Assembly: GCA_030598305.1 (NCBI GenBank)
Contig: JAUVQC010000045.1
Location: 1-8,395, forward strand
DNA: 8,395 nt
Direction: 5' to 3'
Origin: Actinomycetes bacterium
Lineage (GTDB): Bacteria; Actinomycetota; Acidimicrobiia; UBA5794
The notes under the pieces are model-generated. The model searched no databases. It worked only from the letters and a program-made list of their open reading frames with translations, and was not told where the DNA came from. The position numbers and the translations under genes were made by a program. Shown in pieces: positions 1-5,401 of this stretch. Numbering within the stretch: the first letter of the stretch is position 1; each line of letters opens with the position of its first letter.

Positions 1-105
1 CTCTGGATCATCGTGGCTACCGTCTTCGGATTCGCCCTTGGTTGGATGGTCAGCTCCCGAAGGGGAGCCAAGAAGAAGAACAAGTTCAAGAGCAGGCGCT
101 TCTGA
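1..105 (+). CDS. C-terminal end of a small membrane protein (5' partial)
   Basis: Frame 1 is open from the window edge to a TGA at 103-105 and gives 34 residues. They form one hydrophobic helix ([16 protein letters not shown]) followed by a very basic tail ([17 protein letters not shown]). This end is typical of short inner-membrane proteins with a cytoplasmic basic tail, and it loosely recalls the C-terminus of LapA/DUF1049-type proteins, but too little is visible to assign a family. The gene converges on the minus-strand exporter, whose stop lies 43 nt further on. No convincing terminator separates the two. I am fairly sure that this is coding; the function is unknown. Confidence 0.55.
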   Translation, partial: LWIIVATVFGFALGWMVSSRRGAKKKNKFKSRRF

Positions 106-148
106 AGCCAGAGATGTTCGCGTCACACTCGGAAAGCCGAAACCGGGT

Positions 149-1393
149 CTACTTTGCCGCCATCACGGGGTCTTGATAGAGCGCCGTTCGCATGAGAAGG
201 ATCGCGACGACAATCACACCTGATGCCCCAACGATGTACACGGGCACGACTCCGTAGATTCCGGCGAGCATACCGCCAACGGCAGCACCCACAGGCAGCC
301 CTGCCCACGCGAACGTGCGAGATGCAGCGATAACACGGCCCATCTGTTCAGGCGGCGCAAGTTGTTGGCGCATGGTGACGAGGGCAACGTTGACCCAGGT
401 GACTCCTGTGATCGCCATGCCCGCAGGAATGATCGCCGCCCAGTTCCCGATGAGCGCCACCGCCAGGAAGCCGGTACCGAGCATGCCCAGCCCGAGGATG
501 TACATCGTTCCGAGGGGAATCTTCTTTGCAACACGACCGGCGAATGCCACACCAACCGAACCTATTGCAGCCTGAGCGGCGAAGAAGATGGCGATCTCGC
601 GTCCCCCTTCCGAGATAGCAGATCCATCTGAGATATTCAGTCCCAACACCTCACTGGCAACGAAGAGCACCAGCAGTGCTTCAAGTGGTTGGAATACCAG
701 ATTGGTGACCGTTCCCCCGAGCGTGCCCCACTTCAAGCGCTTGTCGCGAAACAGCACGGTAACACCTGAACCAAGCGCCGCGAGGAACGGTTCACGTGCG
801 GTGTGTGCAACCTTCTTGATCGGCCGTACGAAGCTGAGGAGTACGGCCGATACTGCAAACGTTGCAGCATTCAAGCCAAAGGCGAGGGCGAAGCCACCGG
901 CAACCGCGACGACGATTCCACCGACCAGCGGTGCCGCACTCAGGCTGAGCGTTCGAGCCATGCCGAGTTGTGTATTCGCCTTGACAAGGTCCTCAGCCAG
1001 TAGCGATCTTGTCATGTAGGACTGGAGGCCGGAGTCGAAGAGCACAGCCATGGAGCCAGCCACGAACGCTATACCGAAAACGATCGTCTCGTTGATCCAC
1101 CCACCGTATGAACCAACAGAGAGAAACAGGAACGTCACCGCTCGTATGAGATCGACACCAATAAGAGTTGAGCCCAGCCTGCGTCTCCGGTCGAGAAACA
1201 CACCGGCGGCGAGGCCGAAGAGGAGCATGGGCAGCGTTTCTGCAGCTGCCGTCAGGCCGAGGTCGAAGGCATCTCCGGTCAGTGACAGCACGAACAACGG
1301 GAGCGTGAAGAACGCGATGTAGTCACCGAACAGCGACACTGCCTGACCCCCCACGAGAGGTATCAGGTTTCGCTTCGCCCTCAGCTCGTCCAC
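149..1393 (-). CDS. Major facilitator superfamily exporter (MFS_3 / EntS-like)
   Basis: A 414-residue polytopic membrane protein, the normal length for a 12-helix MFS carrier. The N-terminus (DELRAKRNLIPLVGGQAVSLFGD) is the usual start of the MFS_3/enterobactin-exporter-like group. The loop between helices 2 and 3 carries a motif-A sequence, GLAAGVFLDRRRR (about residues 60-72). The second half has the typical APPEQMGRVIAASRT segment before helix 11. The family exports drugs, siderophores or other small molecules by proton antiport; the substrate cannot be inferred. The frame stays open upstream to an ATG at 1627, but that would overlap the divergent Holin-X gene by about 100 nt and add 78 non-MFS residues. 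I therefore chose the GTG at 1393-1391, which has an AGGG about 12 nt upstream and gives a standard N-terminus. Start confidence is moderate; family confidence is high. Confidence 0.88.
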   Translation of the reverse strand: MDELRAKRNLIPLVGGQAVSLFGDYIAFFTLPLFVLSLTGDAFDLGLTAAAETLPMLLFGLAAGVFLDRRRRLGSTLIGVDLIRAVTFLFLSVGSYGGWINETIVFGIAFVAGSMAVLFDSGLQSYMTRSLLAEDLVKANTQLGMARTLSLSAAPLVGGIVVAVAGGFALAFGLNAATFAVSAVLLSFVRPIKKVAHTAREPFLAALGSGVTVLFRDKRLKWGTLGGTVTNLVFQPLEALLVLFVASEVLGLNISDGSAISEGGREIAIFFAAQAAIGSVGVAFAGRVAKKIPLGTMYILGLGMLGTGFLAVALIGNWAAIIPAGMAITGVTWVNVALVTMRQQLAPPEQMGRVIAASRTFAWAGLPVGAAVGGMLAGIYGVVPVYIVGASGVIVVAILLMRTALYQDPVMAAK

Positions 1394-1522
1394 TTGGGTC
1401 GGAATCCCTACCGGATCTACGGTTTCCACGAGCCAATATCGTAGCTCGTTGCACCCAAATACGCTCTTGATTCGCAAGAACAGTTGAAGGGTTAGCCTGA
1501 AAGCGTCGAAAGTGGAAGAGAG
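1394..1522. promoter_or_regulatory. Divergent intergenic region, exporter / Holin-X operon
   Basis: This 129-nt spacer must hold the promoters of both divergent genes. On the minus strand a TACGAT hexamer (1443-1438) is a fair -10 about 45 nt before the exporter GTG, but no -35 is recognisable. On the plus strand TAGCCT (1493-1498) fits the loose actinobacterial TAnnnT -10, with TTGATT (1467-1472) 20 nt upstream, which is longer than ideal. A GGAAGAG ribosome binding site (1514-1520) precedes the ATG at 1523. No clear operator palindrome was seen. The hexamer assignments are weak. Confidence 0.3.
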
Positions 1523-1867
1523 ATGGCCCAGATACAGGACATACCAAGACTCATTTCGGAGTTCGTCGACCTGACGAAGGAATACCTGCTCCAGGAAACC
1601 GTCGAGCCTGCAAAGAAACTCGGCCATTTCGCCGGTTACTCGATCGGTGCTGGTGCAATCTGGGCCGTTGCGTTGATACTGCTCTCCGTCGCAGGCCTCC
1701 GCGCCTTCATCGATGTACTCCCGTCAGGCGCCTACTGGGAGGCACTCGGATACATCGTGGTCACCCTTGTATTGGTCGGGTTCATTGCTGTGCTGGTGAA
1801 ACTCATGCCCGACCGTGGCGTATACGACCCGCAACCGACATCACCTGAGAATGGAGACGCCTCATGA
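1523..1867 (+). CDS. Actinobacterial Holin-X / phage-holin-family-like membrane protein
   Basis: A 114-residue protein with an amphipathic N-terminal region (residues 1-35), two membrane helices (about 37-58 and 74-94) and a short polar tail rich in Pro, Asp and Glu. Length, topology and the helix pair match the chromosomal 'Actinobacteriota Holin-X / phage holin family' (PF07332-type) proteins. Despite the name, these are ordinary small membrane proteins of unknown role, and there are no phage genes nearby. The start is set by a GGAAGAG site just upstream of the ATG. The stop overlaps the start of the next gene as ATGA, so it is the first gene of a coupled five-gene operon ending in trmI. 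The family call is from recognition of pattern and could be checked by profile search. Confidence 0.7.
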   Translation: MAQIQDIPRLISEFVDLTKEYLLQETVEPAKKLGHFAGYSIGAGAIWAVALILLSVAGLRAFIDVLPSGAYWEALGYIVVTLVLVGFIAVLVKLMPDRGVYDPQPTSPENGDAS

Positions 1868-2058
1868 CTGTCCAGAAAGCTGACCTGGAGGCCAAACTTC
1901 GTGAAATCGAGGGCGTGGTTACCGATGTCGAGGAAGAGGCGAGATCGAACGCGACAACGATTGCGATCGTAGCTGGCGCTGTCATCATCGGCCTCGTGGC
2001 ATTCGCAATATGGCGCTCACGCCAATCGAAGATCCGCGTTGAGGTATACACGCAGTGA
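1864..2058 (+). CDS. Small single-pass membrane protein with charged helical N-terminus
   Basis: A 64-residue protein. Residues 5-28 are strongly charged and heptad-like (ADLEAKLREIEG, then DVEEEAR), suggesting a short coiled coil. One membrane helix follows (about 32-50, TTIAIVAGAVIIGLVAFAIW), then a short basic tail. A GGAG (1853-1856) sits 7 nt before the ATG. The ATG overlaps the previous stop (ATGA), and its own stop overlaps the next start (GTGA), so translation is coupled on both sides. I do not recognise a named family. The coiled coil plus helix suggests a small membrane partner of the Holin-X-like neighbour, but this is inference from position only. Confidence 0.75.
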   Translation: MTVQKADLEAKLREIEGVVTDVEEEARSNATTIAIVAGAVIIGLVAFAIWRSRQSKIRVEVYTQ

Positions 2059-2327
2059 GTGTCCGTGCTCGCCATGTCGCCAGACGCTGGTGGTGGAGTC
2101 GATTCCACCCGCTCACAAGGATCGGATGGAACGTCTCGACGATGGGCCGCACGCGTCCCGCGACCCAAATGATCGTCGGACTCGGACTCATCGGTGCCGG
2201 TCTGCTGGCGAAGCGAAACAACCGCAGAACCATCCTCTACCGAGGCACCATCGAACCCGGGTCGGGGACCCACATCAAGGTGTACCGGGGAAGTCACTCG
2301 ATCCACGACGGACCGATAGGGGGCTGA
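2055..2327 (+). CDS. Small basic membrane protein of unknown function
   Basis: A 90-residue protein beginning with GTG, which overlaps the preceding TGA as GTGA. A GAGG (2041-2044) lies 10 nt upstream. The N-terminus is rich in Arg and Trp (VARRWWWSRFHP), then comes one membrane helix (about residues 36-52, TQMIVGLGLIGAGLLA), a basic stop-transfer (KRNNRR), and a beta-like, Gly-rich tail (ILYRGTIEPGSGTHIKVYRG). An alternative ATG at 2142 (residue 30) would still keep the helix, but it has no ribosome binding site and would leave an 83-nt gap, so the coupled GTG is preferred. No named family is recognised. It is a member of the small-protein operon upstream of trmI. Confidence 0.7.
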   Translation: MSVRARHVARRWWWSRFHPLTRIGWNVSTMGRTRPATQMIVGLGLIGAGLLAKRNNRRTILYRGTIEPGSGTHIKVYRGSHSIHDGPIGG

Positions 2328-2329
2328 GA

Positions 2330-2425
2330 ATGGGAAACAAGAAGTGGGTTCGCGTCGTGATCTGGCTCGTGGTCGCGATGATGGTGCTCACATTGATGGC
2401 CGCCCTTCTTCCGACGCTGGGATGA
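2330..2425 (+). CDS. 31-aa membrane miniprotein upstream of trmI
   Basis: A very short gene encoding 31 residues: a basic start (MGNKKWVRV), then one membrane helix (VIWLVVAMMVLTLMAALL) and an almost immediate end. Three things support real expression. A strong AGGGGG ribosome binding site (2318-2323) lies 6 nt before the ATG. The gene begins 2 nt after the previous stop. Its stop overlaps the trmI start as ATGA. TrmI itself has no clear ribosome binding site, so this miniprotein may serve at least partly to deliver ribosomes to trmI. Small proteins of this form are commonly missed by gene callers because of length. The function is unknown. Confidence 0.7.
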   Translation: MGNKKWVRVVIWLVVAMMVLTLMAALLPTLG

Positions 2426-3222
2426 CCGGAACTGGCGATATCTTTCGAGCCGGCGACGAGTGCCTCCTCTCGGATGCCAAACGCCGCGAGTACCTCTTCA
2501 CACTTCACGAGGGCACGACATTTCAATCCGACAAGGGTGCCGTCGTGCACGATGCGATCATCGATCTTCCCGAGGGATCGACGGTTCGGTCGTCCAAGGG
2601 GGTTGCCTTTGTTGCCATGCGACCCCGACTGGCCGACCATGTACTGCGCATGAAGCGTGGAGCGGCCGTCATGTACCCAAAGGATGCGGGCGCCATGATC
2701 ACATGGGTTGACGTGGCCCCGGGATGTGTTGTTGTCGAGGCTGGAACAGGCTCAGGAGCCCTGACGATTGCCCTTTCGAGGGCGGTGGGGCCACAAGGCC
2801 GCGTCGTGAGCGTGGAACGTCGTGAGGACCACCACAACCGAGCAAGGAAGCTCATAGCGTCCTTCACTGGCAGTATCCCCGACAATGTCGACCTCCGCAT
2901 CGGAGAGGTGCAGGATGTGTTGCCCACGGTGCAACCGGACCGCGTGGTGCTGGATCTGCCCGATCCGTGGGAGGTCGTTCCCGCTGCGGCGAACGCTCTG
3001 CCAGGTGGCGGCGGGTTCGCCTGCTATGTCCCGAACATACCTCAGGTCCAGAACGTCCACGAGGCACTGGCAGACGCAGGGGTGTTCACCGGCACCGAGA
3101 CATTCGAGGTCTTGATGCGATCATGGGCGATCGATGACCGGAGCGTCCGACCCGAGCACCGTATGGTCGGCCACACCGGGTTCCTCACCGTATCGCGCCG
3201 ACGACTCCCCGAAACCACCTGA
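2422..3222 (+). CDS. trmI: tRNA (adenine-58-N1)-methyltransferase TrmI
   Basis: A 266-residue protein that methylates N1 of A58 in the T-loop of tRNAs using S-adenosylmethionine, as a homotetramer in the family. A small beta-rich N-terminal domain (1-75) precedes the Rossmann-type methyltransferase domain. Recognisable signatures are YPKDAGAMI (85-93), the SAM-binding EAGTGSGALT (106-115), acidic Glu132 for the ribose of SAM, the catalytic-loop DLPDPW (178-183), and the C-terminal RPEHRMVGHTGFL (243-255). The frame is open to an upstream ATG at 2344, but the ATG at 2422 overlaps the stop of the 31-aa gene (ATGA) and gives the usual family N-terminus (GDIFRAGDECLL). In mycobacteria the orthologue (Rv2118c) also lies beside the proteasome cluster. 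It is the last gene of its operon. Confidence 0.95.
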   Translation: MTGTGDIFRAGDECLLSDAKRREYLFTLHEGTTFQSDKGAVVHDAIIDLPEGSTVRSSKGVAFVAMRPRLADHVLRMKRGAAVMYPKDAGAMITWVDVAPGCVVVEAGTGSGALTIALSRAVGPQGRVVSVERREDHHNRARKLIASFTGSIPDNVDLRIGEVQDVLPTVQPDRVVLDLPDPWEVVPAAANALPGGGGFACYVPNIPQVQNVHEALADAGVFTGTETFEVLMRSWAIDDRSVRPEHRMVGHTGFLTVSRRRLPETT

Positions 3223-3251
3223 AACATGGTTGGACCCTCAGGAACCGGAAA

Positions 3252-3272
3252 ACCCGGCTCTGAGAGCCGGGT
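3252..3272 (-). terminator. Hairpin terminator downstream of the ferredoxin gene
   Basis: A perfect 9-bp inverted repeat (ACCCGGCTC, loop TGA, GAGCCGGGT). Read on the minus strand, it lies about 25 nt after the ferredoxin stop and runs into a short T tract (TTTT from the A's at 3249-3252), so it best fits ferredoxin termination. On the plus strand it lies 30 nt after the trmI stop without a T run, so it could also act as a weaker bidirectional terminator for that operon. Confidence 0.65.
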
Positions 3273-3296
3273 ACGCGATTCGAACGTAGCGCGTAC
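3271..3296. repeat. 7-bp inverted repeat abutting the terminator hairpin
   Basis: GTACGCG (3271-3277) and CGCGTAC (3290-3296) are perfect inverted copies separated by 12 nt. The repeat begins inside the last 2 nt of the terminator hairpin and ends directly beside the ferredoxin stop codon. The two hairpins share bases and so cannot both form completely. The role is unknown. It might protect the 3' end of the ferredoxin mRNA. Confidence 0.45.
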
Positions 3297-3542
3297 TTAC
3301 GGTTCGATATAGATGCACTCGCCCGGGCACTCCTCGGCAGACTCGACAACGAGTTCCATCTGATCGTCAGCGAAGTTGGCCAGGCCTTTGGCGCCTTCGG
3401 GATTGCCTTCGGACTCAGCGAAAATCTTGTCGCCTTCCTTGACGTAGGCAAGTCCGTCGTCGAGCATTGCGAACACATCTGGGGCGATCTCCTCGCAGAG
3501 TCCGTCGCCAGTGCAAAGATCCTGATCAATCCAGACCTTCAT
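3297..3542 (-). CDS. Small single-cluster ferredoxin (3Fe-4S or 4Fe-4S)
   Basis: An acidic 81-residue electron carrier. Cluster ligands are visible as Cys10-x2-Asp13-x2-Cys16 (CTGDGLC) and Cys72-Pro (ECPGEC), with an extra Cys76. Asp at the second position is typical of [3Fe-4S] ferredoxins, or of [4Fe-4S] ones with an Asp ligand, such as those serving actinobacterial P450s and other oxidoreductases. No redox partner is encoded in the window. Two ATG codons are adjacent (3545-3543 and 3542-3540). An AAGGA lies 3 nt before the first and 6 nt before the second, so the second is preferred, and the alternative adds only one Met. A longer in-frame extension to 3593 has no support. The gene is divergent from arc and shares its promoter region. 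Its own transcript ends at the hairpin just downstream. Confidence 0.9.
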   Translation of the reverse strand: MKVWIDQDLCTGDGLCEEIAPDVFAMLDDGLAYVKEGDKIFAESEGNPEGAKGLANFADDQMELVVESAEECPGECIYIEP

Positions 3543-3571
3543 CATGATTCCTTCGTGAGAGTTGTGGTAGG

Positions 3572-3586
3572 CGCCACATCGTGGCG
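3572..3586. promoter_or_regulatory. 15-bp palindrome CGCCACATCGTGGCG (candidate operator or 5' UTR hairpin)
   Basis: Perfect 6-bp arms (CGCCAC/GTGGCG) around ATC lie 30 nt upstream of the ferredoxin start, in the divergent ferredoxin/arc spacer. It could be a repressor site. If ferredoxin transcription starts near 3590, it would instead be a hairpin in the mRNA leader. A possible minus-strand -10, TAGATT (3601-3596), lies just upstream but lacks a good -35. Confidence 0.4.
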
Positions 3587-3613
3587 TAGGCACTCAATCT
3601 AATCACACAACGT

Positions 3614-3647
3614 CCGATATTGACAGGACCACGTCCTACACTCGATT
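3614..3647 (+). promoter_or_regulatory. Candidate promoter of the proteasome operon with embedded palindrome
   Basis: A perfect -35-like TTGACA lies at 3620-3625. The best -10-like hexamer, TACACT (3637-3642), is only 11 nt away, while TCGATT (3642-3647) is 16 nt away but a poorer match. Either would give a leader of about 35-40 nt before arc. An imperfect-centre palindrome, AGGAC-CAC-GTCCT (3625-3637), sits between the elements, which is the usual place for a repressor operator. The promoter location is plausible, but the exact hexamers are uncertain. Confidence 0.4.
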
Positions 3648-3687
3648 GCACGGATCGCACGACGATCGACCGGGTAAGGAGGTCGAG

Positions 3688-5400
3688 ATGTCAGACATCG
3701 ACAAGCAGGGAGACGAGCAGACCGTTCGGATGCTCGAAGAGGAAGTCGCCGTCCTTCGCCGAAGGCTGCAGGACGCACCAAGGCGCGTTCGCCTGCTTGA
3801 GGAGCGCCTCCTCGACATCCGGAACCAGCTTGCGCAAGCCACAAGCCAGAACGACAAGCTGTCAACTGCGCTCGTGGAGACCCGCGAACAGCTCGCACTC
3901 CTACGCGATGAGGTTGAGAAGCTCACGGCGCCACCCAATCCATTCGGCACGGTGATCGGCATCAACACCGATGGCACCGTTGACGTGCTTGCCTCGGGAC
4001 GAAAACTCCGTGTTTCGGTGGAGCCGACCGTCGAGATCAAGGAACTCGAGCGCGGTCAGGAAGTGATTCTCAACGAGGCCTTCAATATCGTCGATGTCCG
4101 GCATTTCGAGCGGACGGGTGAAATCGGCACCATCAAGGAACTCCTGGGCGATGATCGGCTCATCGTGCTCGGTAAGGGGGACGAGGAACGTGTGGTGACA
4201 CGCGGTGCTCCCGTCCTCGAGGAATACCTTCGAGCGGGTGACCTTGTCCGGCTGGAAGCCAAGACGGGCATCGCCCTCGAGAAGCTGACCCGTCCAGAGG
4301 TCGATGAGCTGATCCTCGAAGAGGTACCCGACATCACCTACCGCGACATCGGTGGGCTCGAAGCACAGATCGAGACCATCCAGGATGCGGTCGAACTTCC
4401 GTACAGGCACAGGGAGCGCTTCGAGGCGTACCACCTGGAAGCCCCCAAGGGCGTCCTGCTGTATGGGCCTCCGGGATGTGGCAAGACCCTGATCGCCAAA
4501 GCCGTGGCGAATTCTCTCGCCAGGACCGTCTCGGAAACAGTCGGGTCCGACGATGCCAGATCGTACTTCCTCAACATCAAGGGTCCTGAGCTGCTCAACA
4601 AGTACGTCGGCGAGACTGAGCGCCAGATCCGGCTCATCTTCCAACGCGCCAAGGAGAAATCCGATGAGGGAGTGCCGGTAATCGTATTCTTCGATGAGAT
4701 GGACTCGCTGTTCCGCACACGCGGCACGGGAGTTTCGTCTGATGTCGAGTCCACGATCGTGCCACAGCTCCTCAGCGAGTTGGACGGGGTCGAGTCCCTC
4801 AAGAATGTGATCGTGATCGGAGCGTCCAATCGCGAGGACCTCATTGACCCCGCGATTCTTCGACCGGGAAGACTCGACGTGAAGATCAAGATCGAACGAC
4901 CCAGCCATGAAGCAGCTCGCCGCATCTTTGCGATCTATCTCACCGGCGTCGTCCCCTACGACGAATCTGAGCTGGCCGACTACGAATCGACAGACGCCTT
5001 CATCCGAAATGCGATCGACTGCGCGGCTGACGCCATGTACGACGAGGGGCCAGAGAACCGATTCCTCGAGGTCACCTATGCAAACGGCGATCGTGAGGAG
5101 TTGTATTTCAAGGACTTCGCGTCCGGAGCGATGATCGAGAACATCGTACGAAGGGCCAAGAAGGACGCGATCAAACGGGAGATTGGCGGGGGCACGTCAG
5201 GACTCAAGGCCAGCGACCTGATCACGGCCGTGCATCAGGAGTTCAAGGAGCATGAGGATCTGCCCAACACGACCAATCCAGACGATTGGGCGCGGATCTC
5301 TGGCAAGAAGGGTGAGCGGATCGTGTACGTGCGGACGCTCATCGAGGGCGACGGGGAGCAGCGGTCGATCGAGGCTGTCGCACCGGGACAGTATCTCTGA
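3688..5400 (+). CDS. arc: Proteasome-activating AAA ATPase ARC/Mpa
   Basis: A 570-residue hexameric unfoldase that recognises Pup on tagged proteins, unfolds them and threads them into the 20S proteasome. Domains in order: an N-terminal coiled coil that binds Pup (about 10-80), tandem OB folds (about 85-205), and one AAA module with Walker A GPPGCGKT (260-267), pore-loop KYVGE (305-309), Walker [10 protein letters not shown] (331-339) and RPGR arginine-finger region (392-395). A highly conserved stretch [21 protein letters not shown] (about 527-547) and the C-terminal GQYL (567-570) follow; GQYL is the tail that docks into PrcA pockets. Length and sequence closely follow Mycobacterium Mpa. 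The start is fixed by a strong AAGGAGG (3676-3682) 5 nt before the ATG; a 14-codon in-frame TTG extension to 3646 is rejected. First gene of the proteasome operon, 1 nt before dop. Confidence 0.97.
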   Translation: MSDIDKQGDEQTVRMLEEEVAVLRRRLQDAPRRVRLLEERLLDIRNQLAQATSQNDKLSTALVETREQLALLRDEVEKLTAPPNPFGTVIGINTDGTVDVLASGRKLRVSVEPTVEIKELERGQEVILNEAFNIVDVRHFERTGEIGTIKELLGDDRLIVLGKGDEERVVTRGAPVLEEYLRAGDLVRLEAKTGIALEKLTRPEVDELILEEVPDITYRDIGGLEAQIETIQDAVELPYRHRERFEAYHLEAPKGVLLYGPPGCGKTLIAKAVANSLARTVSETVGSDDARSYFLNIKGPELLNKYVGETERQIRLIFQRAKEKSDEGVPVIVFFDEMDSLFRTRGTGVSSDVESTIVPQLLSELDGVESLKNVIVIGASNREDLIDPAILRPGRLDVKIKIERPSHEAARRIFAIYLTGVVPYDESELADYESTDAFIRNAIDCAADAMYDEGPENRFLEVTYANGDREELYFKDFASGAMIENIVRRAKKDAIKREIGGGTSGLKASDLITAVHQEFKEHEDLPNTTNPDDWARISGKKGERIVYVRTLIEGDGEQRSIEAVAPGQYL

Positions 5401-5401
5401 C

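Noticed and set aside
129..140. Small hairpin TCGG-AAAG-CCGA between the two convergent genes as terminator
   Set aside because: Only 4 bp of stem and no T run; it is too weak to support.
1394..1627. N-terminal extension of the MFS exporter to the ATG at 1627
   Set aside because: It overlaps the well-supported Holin-X gene on the other strand and adds 78 residues unlike any MFS N-terminus.
1523..1867. Prophage remnant suggested by the holin name
   Set aside because: Holin-X-like proteins are common chromosomal proteins in actinobacteria, and there are no lysis, structural or integrase genes around.
2039..2329. Longer 128-codon reading of the frame that contains the 31-aa gene
   Set aside because: Its upstream part overlaps the 64-aa and 90-aa genes in another frame and looks random. 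The strong ribosome binding site at 2318 supports the short form.
3646..3687. In-frame extension of arc to a TTG at 3646
   Set aside because: The ATG at 3688 has a strong AAGGAGG at ideal distance and gives the usual N-terminus. The extension would run through the ribosome binding site and the likely promoter.
3901..4908. 335-codon open frame on the minus strand inside arc
   Set aside because: It is antisense to the conserved OB and AAA domains, has no recognisable domain, and is a codon-bias shadow of the high-GC gene.
5252..5401. 50-codon upstream extension of dop
   Set aside because: It lies wholly within the conserved C-terminal coding region of arc, and the family N-terminus (VLGTEVEYG) begins right after the ATG at 5402.
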